Positions 12,011 through 19,367 of a stretch of DNA of 19,367 nucleotides are shown in pieces; position 1 is the stretch's first letter, and each line of letters starts with the position of its first letter. The position numbers and the translations under genes were made by a program. This stretch comes from GCA-003244245 sp038276315. GTDB lineage: Bacteria; Actinomycetota; Actinomycetes; Mycobacteriales; Pseudonocardiaceae. Location of the stretch: positions 1 to 19,367 of the forward strand of contig JBBPZY010000047.1 of assembly GCA_038276315.1 (NCBI GenBank), given 5' to 3'. The notes beneath the pieces were generated by a model, which made no database searches, was not told where the DNA came from, and saw only the letters and a list, made by a program, of their open reading frames with translations.

Positions 12011-14680
12011 ATGGCGAACACGACAACGCCCGCCAGCGGTATCGGCGGGCGAACCGACGCATCCGCGATCCCCCCAACCGGCTGGGCTGATCTCGCAGCC
12101 TCGCTGCCGAGCAAGTTGCGTGTCCATGCCTTGGCCAAGCTTCTTGCGGTCACCAGCAAGGACGTCATAGGTGCGCTGGCTGAGCTGGGCATCGTGGTAG
12201 GCAGCGCGCAGTCCAGCATCGACTGCGAGACGGCGATGCGGGCACTTGCAGTACTGCTGCCGGATCCCGAGCCAGATCTCACGGAGATCGACGAGGTGGC
12301 GCAGCAGAGTGCGCCGGAGACACCATTGCTGCCGGTGCTGACTTCGCCACGGCCGCCGGTGGTGTTCAATTCGCCGGCACCGCCGGCGGTGTTCAACGCG
12401 GCTGTACCGGTGTTTCTCTCGCCGGCCCCGCAGCCCGCCGCGGCCGACGAGCCCGACCTGCTCGACGGCGAGAACGACGACAATGACGTGCAGGAGGACG
12501 AACCTGGCGCGGACGAGGCGGACAATGACAGCGCGAGCCGTCGCCGTCGCCGGCGGGGCCGCCGTGGCCGAGGTCGCGGCAAAGCCGGCGGCGACGTCGA
12601 AGACGGCTCAACCGAGCAGGGTGACAACGTCTCAGACGAACCCGACGAAGAAGACTCCTCCGACGGGCCGACCGAGGACGTGACGGCCGAGGAGCCGGGC
12701 GAGAGCGTGGCTCGCCGTCGCCGTCGCCGCAGACGCCGTCGAGACAGCGGTGACGAGGAAGCCGTCGTCGGCGAGGATGACCCACCGGACACCGTCGTGC
12801 ATGTCCGGGACAGCAAGAGCAGTCTGCCGGTTGAAGACGAGGTCCAGTCCATCCGGGGCTCGACGCGTCTCGAGGCCAAGCGGCAGCGCCGACGCGACGG
12901 CCGGGAGGCTGGCAGGCGGCGGGTGGCGATCCTGTCGGAGTCGGAGTTCCTCGCCCGACGCGAGGCCGTCGAGCGCACCATGGTGGTGCGTGAGCGCCCC
13001 GAGCGCATTCAGATCGCGGTACTTGAGGACGACATCCTGGTGGAACACTTCGTCACCACGTCGGGCTCGGGGTCGCTGGTCGGCAACGTCTATCTCGGCA
13101 GGGTGCAAAACGTGCTGCCGTCGATGGAGGCCGCCTTCGTAGACATCGGCCGCGGCCGCAACGCGGTGCTCTACGCCGGCGAGGTGGACTGGGACGCCGC
13201 TGGGCTCGAGGGCAAGGCGCGGCGCATCGAGCAGGCATTATCGAGCGGCGACAGCGTTCTCGTGCAGGTGACGAAGGACCCGGTGGGCCACAAGGGCGCC
13301 CGGCTGACCACCCAGATCAGCCTGCCTGGCCGGTTCCTTGTCTACGTGCCGGATGGTCGGGCCACCGGGATCAGCCGCAAGCTGCCGGACACCGAGCGCA
13401 AGCGCCTCAAGGAGGTGCTCAAGCGGATCGTCCCCGAGGATGCCGGTGTGATCATCCGCACTGCCTCCGAAGGGGTCAGCGAGGAGGAGCTAGCCCGCGA
13501 CGTCCGCCGGTTGCAGGCTCAGTGGGAAGTTATCCAAACCAAGTCGGGTGCTTCCGCGGGCAATGCCCGCGGCAAGCTCGCTGGACCGGAGCTGCTTTAT
13601 GAGGAGCCGGACCTGCTGGTGAAGGTGGTCCGGGACCTGTTCACCGAGGACTTCCACGAGCTGGTTGCTCAGGGCGACGGGGCATGGGGCACCGTCGAAG
13701 GCTACGTCAAGCACGTGGCCCCGGAGCTGATGCCCAGGGTGCGCAGGTACGCGGGCGTGGCCGACGTGTTCGCCGAGTTCCGGATCGACGAACAGATCAC
13801 CAAGGCGCTGGACCGTAAGGTGTGGCTGCCCTCCGGCGGATACCTGGTCATCGATCGCACCGAGGCGATGACCGTGGTCGACGTCAACACCGGCAAGTTC
13901 ACCGGGTCGGGCGGCAACCTCGAGGAGACCGTGACCCGCAACAACCTCGAGGCCGCGGAAGAGATAATCAGGCAACTGCGGCTGCGGGACATCGGCGGGA
14001 TCATCGTGATCGACTTCATCGACATGGTGCTCGAGTCAAACCGGGACCTGGTGCTACGCCGGTTGACCGAATGCCTGGGTCGGGATCGCACCCGCCACCA
14101 GGTCGCTGAGGTGACCTCGCTCGGGCTGGTCCAGATGACCCGTAAGAAGGTGGGCACCGGGCTGCTGGAGGCGTATTCCAGCACCTGCGAGCACTGTAAG
14201 GGCCGCGGAGTGCTGGTGTCCGCGGAGCCGGTGCACGTGCGCAGCCAGCCGGCTCCGGCTGTGGCGTCTACTGGGGCGTCTACTGGGGCGTCGAGCGTGC
14301 CTTCGGGGGCTCGGGACTCCGGGAACGGGAACGGCCGTCGGGTCAAGTCCCGCGGACGTGGGACGGGGGCTGTCCCCGCGGCATCGGAACAGACGATCGT
14401 CGAGGGGCTGCCCGTGGCAGAGGTCGCGGCAGACCACGTCGCTGTGGACCACGTCGCTGTGGACCACGTCGCTGAAAACCAGATCGCGGTAGACCGCGTG
14501 GCCGCGGATGACGTGGAGACACCGGCGACCGACGCACCGAAGGTGCCCGCGCAGCCGGCAACTCGCACGATGGCGCGGCGCCGCCGGGCCGCTTCACGTC
14601 CCGCCGGACCGCCCGCCACAGAGCTCGCCGACGGTGCGGAGTCGGCAACCCAGTCCTTCGCCGTACCGCACGCGAGGTGA
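12011..14680 (+). CDS. rne: Ribonuclease E/G family endoribonuclease
   Basis: Endoribonuclease for mRNA turnover and rRNA/tRNA processing. The protein has 889 residues, shorter than the roughly 950-1300 I recall for other actinobacterial enzymes. The N-terminal extension has an IF2-N-like helical motif (RVHALAKLLAVTSKDVIGAL, about 37-56), a proline-rich part, then alternating acidic and arginine-rich low-complexity tracts to about 320. The S1 RNA-binding and catalytic core follow from about 331 (RIQIAVLEDD). The metal-binding aspartates are Asp624 (VVDVNTGKF) and Asp668 (VIDFIDM), and the zinc-link is Cys726-x2-Cys729 (STCEHCKG). The tail carries AVDHV repeats. ATG 12011 follows GGAGGAG at a tight 4 bases. 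The core is intact and probably active. Confidence 0.95.
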   Translation: MANTTTPASGIGGRTDASAIPPTGWADLAASLPSKLRVHALAKLLAVTSKDVIGALAELGIVVGSAQSSIDCETAMRALAVLLPDPEPDLTEIDEVAQQSAPETPLLPVLTSPRPPVVFNSPAPPAVFNAAVPVFLSPAPQPAAADEPDLLDGENDDNDVQEDEPGADEADNDSASRRRRRRGRRGRGRGKAGGDVEDGSTEQGDNVSDEPDEEDSSDGPTEDVTAEEPGESVARRRRRRRRRRDSGDEEAVVGEDDPPDTVVHVRDSKSSLPVEDEVQSIRGSTRLEAKRQRRRDGREAGRRRVAILSESEFLARREAVERTMVVRERPERIQIAVLEDDILVEHFVTTSGSGSLVGNVYLGRVQNVLPSMEAAFVDIGRGRNAVLYAGEVDWDAAGLEGKARRIEQALSSGDSVLVQVTKDPVGHKGARLTTQISLPGRFLVYVPDGRATGISRKLPDTERKRLKEVLKRIVPEDAGVIIRTASEGVSEEELARDVRRLQAQWEVIQTKSGASAGNARGKLAGPELLYEEPDLLVKVVRDLFTEDFHELVAQGDGAWGTVEGYVKHVAPELMPRVRRYAGVADVFAEFRIDEQITKALDRKVWLPSGGYLVIDRTEAMTVVDVNTGKFTGSGGNLEETVTRNNLEAAEEIIRQLRLRDIGGIIVIDFIDMVLESNRDLVLRRLTECLGRDRTRHQVAEVTSLGLVQMTRKKVGTGLLEAYSSTCEHCKGRGVLVSAEPVHVRSQPAPAVASTGASTGASSVPSGARDSGNGNGRRVKSRGRGTGAVPAASEQTIVEGLPVAEVAADHVAVDHVAVDHVAENQIAVDRVAADDVETPATDAPKVPAQPATRTMARRRRAASRPAGPPATELADGAESATQSFAVPHAR
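14264..14292 (+). repeat. 12-bp tandem repeat in rne tail
   Basis: GCGTCTACTGGG is repeated twice with a partial third copy (GCGTC), encoding a Ser-Thr-Gly-Ala linker just after the zinc-link of RNase E/G. The reading frame is kept because the unit is a multiple of three. Confidence 0.8.
14432..14473 (+). repeat. 15-bp tandem repeat in rne tail
   Basis: GACCACGTCGCTGTG occurs 2.8 times, encoding tandem DHVAV pentapeptides in the disordered C-terminal tail. Degenerate units continue on both sides (AADHV, AVDRV), so the repeat probably expanded by slippage in a region with few constraints. Confidence 0.8.
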
Positions 14681-14694
14681 GGACCCCGGTTTGA

Positions 14695-14744
14695 CCGAGC
14701 TGAACGGCGGGCCGTACGCTCGTTGGCGCGGCCCGCCAGCTCGG
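14695..14744 (+). terminator. Hairpin terminator without U-tract after rne
   Basis: CCGAGCT and GGCGGGCCG (14695-14701, 14706-14714) pair with CGGCCCGCC and AGCTCGG (14729-14744): 16 base pairs with a 4-base bulge and a 14-base loop, starting 14 bases after the rne stop. No T-run follows. Such U-less hairpins have been proposed as terminators in high-GC actinobacteria, but it could also be an mRNA 3' stabiliser or processing site. Confidence 0.55.
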
Positions 14745-14755
14745 CGGCCCTAAGG

Positions 14756-14783
14756 TTGCCCGCTGCGCAGGCAGTATTAGGCC
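14756..14783 (+). promoter_or_regulatory. Weak candidate promoter for rplU-rpmA
   Basis: TTGCCC (14756-14761) and TAGGCC (14778-14783) are spaced by 16 bases, just after the rne hairpin and 64 bases before rplU. The -10 lacks its final T, so this is only a position-supported candidate. Confidence 0.25.
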
Positions 14784-14847
14784 CAAGCTGCAGCCAGGTC
14801 ACGTCACAGTCAGTCCAAGCGAGTCGACCAACCAGGAGTACCACCCG

Positions 14848-15153
14848 ATGTACGCGATCGTGAAGACCGGCGGCAAGCAATACAAAGTGGCCGTCGGGGA
14901 CATCGTTGAGGTGGAAAAGCTTGACGGCGACCCTGGCACCGAGGTCAGCTTGTCTGCGGTGTTGCTCGTCAACGGTTCCAGTGTGACCACCGACTCGGCT
15001 GCTCTTGGCGCCACCTCGGTCCGTGGAAAGGTTGTCGCGCAGCTCAAAGGACCCAAGATCCGGATCCACAAGTTCAAGAACAAGACTGGGTACCACAAGC
15101 GTCAGGGTCACCGGCAGCAGCTGACCCGTGTTGAGGTCACCGGCATCTCCTAG
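14848..15153 (+). CDS. rplU: 50S ribosomal protein L21
   Basis: Structural protein of the large ribosomal subunit that binds 23S rRNA. The protein has 101 residues, the normal length, beginning MYAIVKTGGKQYKVAVGD and ending with the family pattern KNKTGYHKRQGHRQQLTRV. ATG 14848 has AGGAG at 14834-14838. It forms a two-gene operon with rpmA, 84 bases downstream. Confidence 0.98.
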   Translation: MYAIVKTGGKQYKVAVGDIVEVEKLDGDPGTEVSLSAVLLVNGSSVTTDSAALGATSVRGKVVAQLKGPKIRIHKFKNKTGYHKRQGHRQQLTRVEVTGIS

Positions 15154-15237
15154 TGACCTTGCGAATCCGATGCGGTGAGCCCGGATCGGCGTTTGATCGT
15201 TGACCTTGAGAAACTCCTGACGAGGGTGTGAGCACCG

Positions 15238-15495
15238 ATGGCACACAAGAAAGGCGCGTCCAGCTCCCGCAATGGCCGCGACTCCAACGCTCAGCGGCTC
15301 GGGGTGAAGCGGTACGGCGGCCAGCTGGTCAACGCGGGCGAGATCCTCATCCGCCAGCGCGGGACCAAGTTCCACCCGGGCGTCCACGTCGGGCGTGGTA
15401 GCGACGACACCCTGTTCGCGCTTGAGACGGGAGCGGTGGAGTTCGGCACCAAGCGTGGGAGAAAGACCGTCAACATCGTCCCGGTGCAGCCCTGA
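15238..15495 (+). CDS. rpmA: 50S ribosomal protein L27
   Basis: Large-subunit protein whose N-terminal tail reaches the peptidyl-transferase centre. The protein has 85 residues and begins MAHKKGASSSRNGRDS with no cleavable extension of the Firmicutes type. The motifs KRYGGQLVNAGEILIRQRGT and FHPGVHVGRG are intact. ATG 15238 has only a modest ribosome-binding site (GAGGGTG). It is followed by a strong terminator. Confidence 0.98.
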   Translation: MAHKKGASSSRNGRDSNAQRLGVKRYGGQLVNAGEILIRQRGTKFHPGVHVGRGSDDTLFALETGAVEFGTKRGRKTVNIVPVQP

Positions 15496-15517
15496 TCCCG
15501 GGCCCCACATAACGCAC

Positions 15518-15567
15518 CCGACGAGGGGCGGCCCGGCGGTGACCGGCTCGCCCCTCGTCGGTTTTTT
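15518..15567 (+). terminator. Intrinsic terminator after rpmA
   Basis: CCGACGAGGGGCG (15518-15530) pairs perfectly with CGCCCCTCGTCGG (15549-15561), 13 base pairs, followed by TTTTTT (15562-15567). This is the clearest rho-independent terminator in the window and ends the rplU-rpmA unit. obgE begins only 39 bases later. Confidence 0.93.
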
Positions 15568-15606
15568 ATGACCGACCAACGCTCGAAAAATGAGGTGAAG
15601 CCAGAG

Positions 15607-17058
15607 GTGTCCCGCTTCGTGGATCGGGTCGTGATTCACGTCGCCGCGGGCGATGGCGGCCACGGCTGTGCGTCGGTGCACCGGGAGAAGTACACGCCAC
15701 TGGGTGGCCCCGACGGTGGCAACGGTGGCCGCGGCGGCGATGTGGTGATGGTGGTAGACCCAGGGGTGCACACCCTGCTCGATTTCCACTACCGGTCCCA
15801 GGCGCGAGCCTCAAGCGGCAAGCCGGGCCAAGGTGGCCATCGTAACGGCGCCATGGGCGAGGACCTCGAGCTGCGGGTGCCCGATGGCACCGTGGTGCTC
15901 ACTCCCGACGGCGAGGTGTTGGCTGACCTGGTCGGCGCCGGAACCCGATTCGTCGCAGTGGCGGGCGGGCACGGCGGGCTGGGCAACGCGGCGCTGGCTT
16001 CCAAGGCTCGCAAGGCGCCGGGCTTCGCCCTGCTCGGCGAGGAGGGCGACGCCCGGGATCTGGTACTTGAGCTCAAGTCGGTGGCCGATATCGGCCTCGT
16101 CGGCTTCCCCTCAGCGGGCAAATCCTCTCTGGTTTCGGTGCTGTCAGCGGCTCGTCCCAAGATTGCCGACTATCCGTTCACCACTCTGGTGCCCAACCTG
16201 GGTGTGGTCACCGCGGGGGAGACGGTGTTCACCGTCGCCGACGTCCCTGGCCTGATCCCCGGCGCCAGCCAGGGCAAGGGACTCGGGCTGGAATTCCTGC
16301 GGCACATCGAACGGTGCGCCGTGCTGGTGCACGTGGTGGACTGTGCGACCGTCGACCCGGGCCGCGACCCGCTATCCGACGTGGATGCTCTGGAACGCGA
16401 ACTGGCCGCATACACCCCGTCGCTGGGCGGTGAACTGGCGTCTCGTCCTCGGCTGGTGGTGCTCAATAAGATCGACGTTCCGGACGCCCGGGAGTTGGCC
16501 GAGATGGTGCGCCACGAGCTCCAGGCGCGCGGATTACCCGTATATTGCGTGTCCACGGTGAGCACCGAAGGTCTGCGGGAACTGCGATTCGCCCTCGGCG
16601 CGGCCGTGCGCCAGCACCGCGAGGCGCTACCCCCCGCCGAACCGACCCGGGTGGTGCTGCGGCCAACGGCGGTCGACGAACAGGGCTTCGAAGTCACGGC
16701 CGACCCGCAGCGGCCCGAGGGATTCATCGTCCGCGGCGGCCGCCCGGAGCGGTGGATCCGGCAGACGAACTTCGACAACGCCGAGGCCGTCGGCTACCTG
16801 GCTGACCGGCTGGCCCGGCTCGGCGTCGAGGACGCCTTGGCGGGCGCAGGTGCGCGCGCTGGCTGTCCGGTCACGATCGGCCACGTCACCTTCGACTGGG
16901 AACCTGCCACCCCGGCTGGCGGAGGCGCGATCCGGCTGGGCGGCCGCGGCACGGACTGGCGGTTGGCCAGCGACGAGCGCATCGGCGCAGACCAGCGCAA
17001 GGCGGCCCGGCGCGTGCGGCGCGACCCAGGCGCCGCCGGTGAGGTCCCGCAGGAGTGA
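15607..17058 (+). CDS. obgE: GTPase Obg (ObgE/CgtA)
   Basis: Essential GTPase linked to 50S subunit assembly and stress signalling. The start is placed at GTG 15607: GAGGTGA (15592-15598) lies 8 bases upstream, and the protein then begins MSRFVDRVVIHV as in relatives. The ATG at 15568 would start right after the terminator T-run without a ribosome-binding site. The product has 483 residues. The glycine-rich Obg fold (GDGGHGCASVHREK, GGPDGGNGGRGGD) is followed by the G domain with G1 GFPSAGKS (166-173), switch DYPFTTL, G3 DVPG (212-215) and G4 NKID (287-290), then a C-terminal OCT domain. The stop overlaps proB by 4 bases. Confidence 0.96.
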   Translation: MSRFVDRVVIHVAAGDGGHGCASVHREKYTPLGGPDGGNGGRGGDVVMVVDPGVHTLLDFHYRSQARASSGKPGQGGHRNGAMGEDLELRVPDGTVVLTPDGEVLADLVGAGTRFVAVAGGHGGLGNAALASKARKAPGFALLGEEGDARDLVLELKSVADIGLVGFPSAGKSSLVSVLSAARPKIADYPFTTLVPNLGVVTAGETVFTVADVPGLIPGASQGKGLGLEFLRHIERCAVLVHVVDCATVDPGRDPLSDVDALERELAAYTPSLGGELASRPRLVVLNKIDVPDARELAEMVRHELQARGLPVYCVSTVSTEGLRELRFALGAAVRQHREALPPAEPTRVVLRPTAVDEQGFEVTADPQRPEGFIVRGGRPERWIRQTNFDNAEAVGYLADRLARLGVEDALAGAGARAGCPVTIGHVTFDWEPATPAGGGAIRLGGRGTDWRLASDERIGADQRKAARRVRRDPGAAGEVPQE

Positions 17059-18170
17059 GCCCGACCCGGCAGGCCGTGGCGCAGGCGCGGCACCTGGTGG
17101 TCAAGGTCGGCTCGTCTTCGCTCACCACGGCATCCGGTGGGCTGGATCAAGCCAGGTTGGACACCTTGGTGGACGCGCTGGCCGCCCGCGTCGCGGCCGG
17201 CACCCAGCTGGTCCTGGTGTCCTCGGGCGCCATCGCGGCTGGGTTGGCTCCGCTGGGGCTACGCCGCCGGCCCCGCGATCTGGCCACTCAACAGGCCGCG
17301 GCCAGTGTTGGGCAGCTGGCTCTCGGGTACGCCTACGCCCAATCGTGGGCCCGGCACGGCCGCACCGTCGGCCAGGTGCTGCTGACCTCAGACGACATGG
17401 TCCGCCGCGCGCACTATCGCAATGCGCAGCGCACCTTCGCCCGGCTGCGCGGCCTCGGGGTGGTGCCGGTGGTCAACGAGAACGACACCGTGGTCACCGA
17501 CGAGATCCGCTTCGGTGACAACGACCGGCTTGCTGCCCTGGTCGCGCACCTGGTCGGCGCGGACGGGTTGGTGTTGCTCTCCGATGTCGGCGGGCTCTAC
17601 GACAGTGACCCTCGGCTCGGCGCCGCCCGGCTGGTTGCCGAGGTGACTGGACCGGCGGACCTGCACGGTGTGCAGGTTGGCACCGGTGGTGCGCTGGGTA
17701 CCGGGGGAATGGCCTCCAAGCTCGGCGCCGCGACGCTGGCCTCGCAATCCGGGGTGCCGGTACTGCTCGCCGCCGCGACACAGGTTGGGCGCGCCTTGGG
17801 TGCGGCCGATGTCGGAACCGCATTTGCGCCTACTGGCGCGCGGCTATCGGCCCGCCGGTTCTGGTTGCGCCACGCCGCGGGGGCGGTCGGCCGGCTACAG
17901 CTCGACGACGGTGCGGTGAGCGCGGTGGTGCATCGTCGGCGTTCGCTGCTCGCCGCCGGCATCACCGGCGTCGAGGGTGACTTCGAGGCCGGCGATGTGG
18001 TGGAGCTGATCGACGGGCGAGGCGTCGTGGTCGCCAGGGGAATGGTCGGGTTTGACGCGGCGGAGCTGCCCGAGCTGATCGGCCGCTCCACCCGTGACCT
18101 GCCCGCCGAACTACGCCGCGAAGTCGTGCATGCCGACGACTTGGTGCCGGTTGCCAGACCCGGGTCGTGA
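17055..18170 (+). CDS. proB: Glutamate 5-kinase
   Basis: First step of proline synthesis: phosphorylates glutamate with ATP. The protein has 371 residues. An amino-acid-kinase domain has KVGSSSL (17-23), SSGAIAAG (56-63), VNENDTV (140-146), FGDND (153-157) and GTGGMASK (215-222). A C-terminal PUA domain spans about 280-360. The GTG start overlaps the obgE stop (GTGA); GAGGT at 17041-17045 can serve as ribosome-binding site, so translation is probably coupled. The stop codon lies inside the left arm of repeat copy B. Confidence 0.96.
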   Translation: MSPTRQAVAQARHLVVKVGSSSLTTASGGLDQARLDTLVDALAARVAAGTQLVLVSSGAIAAGLAPLGLRRRPRDLATQQAAASVGQLALGYAYAQSWARHGRTVGQVLLTSDDMVRRAHYRNAQRTFARLRGLGVVPVVNENDTVVTDEIRFGDNDRLAALVAHLVGADGLVLLSDVGGLYDSDPRLGAARLVAEVTGPADLHGVQVGTGGALGTGGMASKLGAATLASQSGVPVLLAAATQVGRALGAADVGTAFAPTGARLSARRFWLRHAAGAVGRLQLDDGAVSAVVHRRRSLLAAGITGVEGDFEAGDVVELIDGRGVVVARGMVGFDAAELPELIGRSTRDLPAELRREVVHADDLVPVARPGS

Positions 18171-18208
18171 GTGCGTAACAGTGTTCCAGCACTCAATGCC
18201 ACTCACGA
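18165..18208 (-). repeat. 44-base structured dispersed repeat, copy B
   Basis: Reverse-strand copy of the element at 10998-11041, identical at 36 of 44 positions. Here the outer 9-base arms TCGTGAGTG/CACTCACGA are a perfect inverted repeat. The left arm on the plus strand contains the proB stop codon (18168-18170). The middle segment AGCACTC (18188-18194) can pair either with GAGTGC (18169-18174) or with GAGTGCT (18207-18213), giving two mutually exclusive hairpins in the proB-proA gap. Confidence 0.8.
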
Positions 18209-18220
18209 GTGCTCTCCCCG

Positions 18221-18226
18221 TAGGCT
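18221..18226 (+). promoter_or_regulatory. Candidate -10 element, leaderless start of proA
   Basis: TAGGCT ends 8 bases before GTG 18235, placing transcription start at or next to the start codon. The same hexamer precedes ndk and tRNA-Pro. No -35 match is clear, and repeat copy B occupies the upstream region where an activator could bind. Confidence 0.4.
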
Positions 18227-18234
18227 CGGGAGTC

Positions 18235-19367
18235 GTGCAGCTTCGGACAACCCCTGAACCCTCTACCGACTCTGCGGCCGAGGTCGTCGCTGCGTGCGCG
18301 CGGCTGGCGCACCGCGCTGCTCCGACTCTGGCAACCGCGTCCGACCAGGCCATCGATGCCGCGCTGGATGCGATGGCGCAGCGGCTGGCCGACTCCGCCG
18401 CTGAGGTCCTTGCCGCCAACACCGCCGACGTCGCCGCGGCTAAGCAGTCCGGGATGACCCAGGCGCTGATCGACCGGCTGCGTCTGGGCGAGGAGCGGCT
18501 AGCTGAGATGGCCGGCCAGCTCGCGCTGCTTGCCCAGGTGCCGTTCCCGGCCCGGGACCGGGTGCTCGAAGATCGTCCGGATGGATTGCGGCTGATCGAG
18601 CGCCGGCGCCCGGTTGGTGTCGTGGGGGCCACCTTCGAGGCCCGACCCAACGTCACCGTCGATGTCGCCTCACAGCTGGTGAAGTCCCGCAATGCCGGGG
18701 TGCTGCGCACTGGGTCGGCGGCACTGCGCTGCGCGCTGGCGTTGTGTGAGCACGTCATCGCGCCCGCACTGACCGACGCCGGGTTGGACCCGGGCGCCGT
18801 GCAGCTGGTGCCTGACCCACGCCGGGACAGCGCCGTCGCCCTCGTGCAGCAGCCCGAGCTGATCCCGCTGGTGATCGTGCGGGGCAGCGGCGAAACCACC
18901 CGGATGTTGGCCGCCGAGGGTGCGCGTCATGGGGTTCGGGTGCTGGCCCACGCCGACGGTGGTGGTGTGCTCTACGTCGACGCGGCAGCGGACCCCGTGC
19001 TGGCGGTCGAGCTGCTGGTGGGAGGGCTGGACCGGCTGGGTGTCTGCAACCGGGTCAACCTCCTGCTGGTAGCCGACAGTGTCCCGGATCGGTTGTACGC
19101 GGCGCTGCTCGAGGCCGCCCGCCAGCGCGGGATCGCGCTGTCCCTGCCGCCCCATGATCACCCATTGGGACACGAGTGGGCGTTGGACTCCGGGCGGGAG
19201 GCGACGCTGACCGTGAGCCGGGTGACCGGTCCCGCACACGCTGCCCACGTTGCGAACCAGGAGACCTCCGGATTGGCCGCCACGATCGTCACCCACGATG
19301 AGGTCGCCGCGCATGAGTTCCTGGACAGCTACGCCGGCACCGGGGCGTTCTGGAACGCCAGCACCCG
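18235..19367 (+). CDS. proA: Glutamate-5-semialdehyde dehydrogenase (ProA-like), partial
   Basis: Second step of proline synthesis by position after proB: NADPH-dependent reduction of glutamyl phosphate. The frame is open for 377 codons and runs off the window. Conserved elements are VGVVGATFEARPNVTVD (Glu135), the catalytic cysteine Cys271 in LGVCNRVNLLLV, and NASTR at the edge. It is divergent from usual ProA: after VCN the family ETLLV reads VNLLLV, the usual DGVCHxYVD-like segment reads HADGGGVLYVD, and KSGNAVVLRGG reads KSRNAGVLRTG. It may be a lineage-specific ProA or a related aldehyde dehydrogenase with shifted substrate. GTG 18235 is chosen because a -10 box lies just upstream and no ribosome-binding site is seen; ATG codons further in would lose conserved N-terminal sequence. 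Confidence 0.8.
   Translation, partial: MQLRTTPEPSTDSAAEVVAACARLAHRAAPTLATASDQAIDAALDAMAQRLADSAAEVLAANTADVAAAKQSGMTQALIDRLRLGEERLAEMAGQLALLAQVPFPARDRVLEDRPDGLRLIERRRPVGVVGATFEARPNVTVDVASQLVKSRNAGVLRTGSAALRCALALCEHVIAPALTDAGLDPGAVQLVPDPRRDSAVALVQQPELIPLVIVRGSGETTRMLAAEGARHGVRVLAHADGGGVLYVDAAADPVLAVELLVGGLDRLGVCNRVNLLLVADSVPDRLYAALLEAARQRGIALSLPPHDHPLGHEWALDSGREATLTVSRVTGPAHAAHVANQETSGLAATIVTHDEVAAHEFLDSYAGTGAFWNAST

Noticed and set aside
11554..13008. 484-residue minus-strand open frame rich in Ser and Arg opposite rne
   Set aside because: It mirrors the low-complexity Arg/Glu tracts of RNase E and crosses a gene boundary; no independent start signal or family match.
14432..14473. Short tandem repeats as a possible CRISPR array
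   Set aside because: The units are 15 bp without spacers and lie in frame within rne; no cas genes are present.
13702..15789. 695-residue minus-strand open frame spanning rne, rplU, rpmA and obgE
   Set aside because: It is antisense to four well-supported genes and passes through a terminator hairpin, so it is a third-position GC artefact.

Overview
The window is high-GC chromosomal DNA from an actinobacterium. The support is the two-ClpP arrangement (clpP1-clpP2-clpX), a tRNA-Gly(TCC)/tRNA-Pro(TGG) pair beside tig, the folC-DUF4233-ndk run, a long RNase E/G with an actinobacterial N-terminal extension, then rplU-rpmA-obgE-proB-proA, and frequent GTG starts with 4-base GTGA overlaps. The order resembles Mycobacterium and Streptomyces chromosomes. 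I would guess a Pseudonocardiales-like or related lineage, but the window does not fix the genus.

Region 1 (1-1817) is a mobile-element graveyard. It holds a nested palindrome, the C-terminal 88 codons of an IS21-family IstB with the adjoining IS end, an N-truncated and frameshifted RepSA-type replication initiator, and an excisionase cut off after about 30 residues directly against the 3' end of tRNA-Gly. The order rep-xis-tRNA is that of a pSAM2-type integrative element (AICE) whose integrase gene has been deleted.

Region 2 (1818-6533) is protein quality control: divergent tRNA-Gly and tRNA-Pro, trigger factor, clpP1, clpP2 and clpX, with a ClgR-like dyad before clpP1. Region 3 (6558-8802) is folC, a small membrane protein and ndk. 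valS, often found between clpX and folC, is absent here, and so is the mre cell-shape cluster often found after ndk.

Region 4 (8863-14680) holds a B12-binding-type radical SAM protein (TIGR03960), its partner (TIGR03936/DUF2344) and RNase E/G. The radical SAM pair is split by an opposite-strand relic that looks like a subtilase C-terminus and by a structured 44-base repeat. Region 5 (14848-19367) is rplU-rpmA, a strong terminator, obgE overlapping proB, and a divergent proA that runs off the window. A second, inverted copy of the 44-base repeat sits between proB and proA.

The core genes are ordinary. The most unusual signals are the paired 44-base dispersed repeat, whose differences mostly keep its dyad structure, the integrase-less AICE scar, the subtilase-like relic and the divergent proA. 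I found no CRISPR array, no intact mobile element and no clear new multi-gene system.
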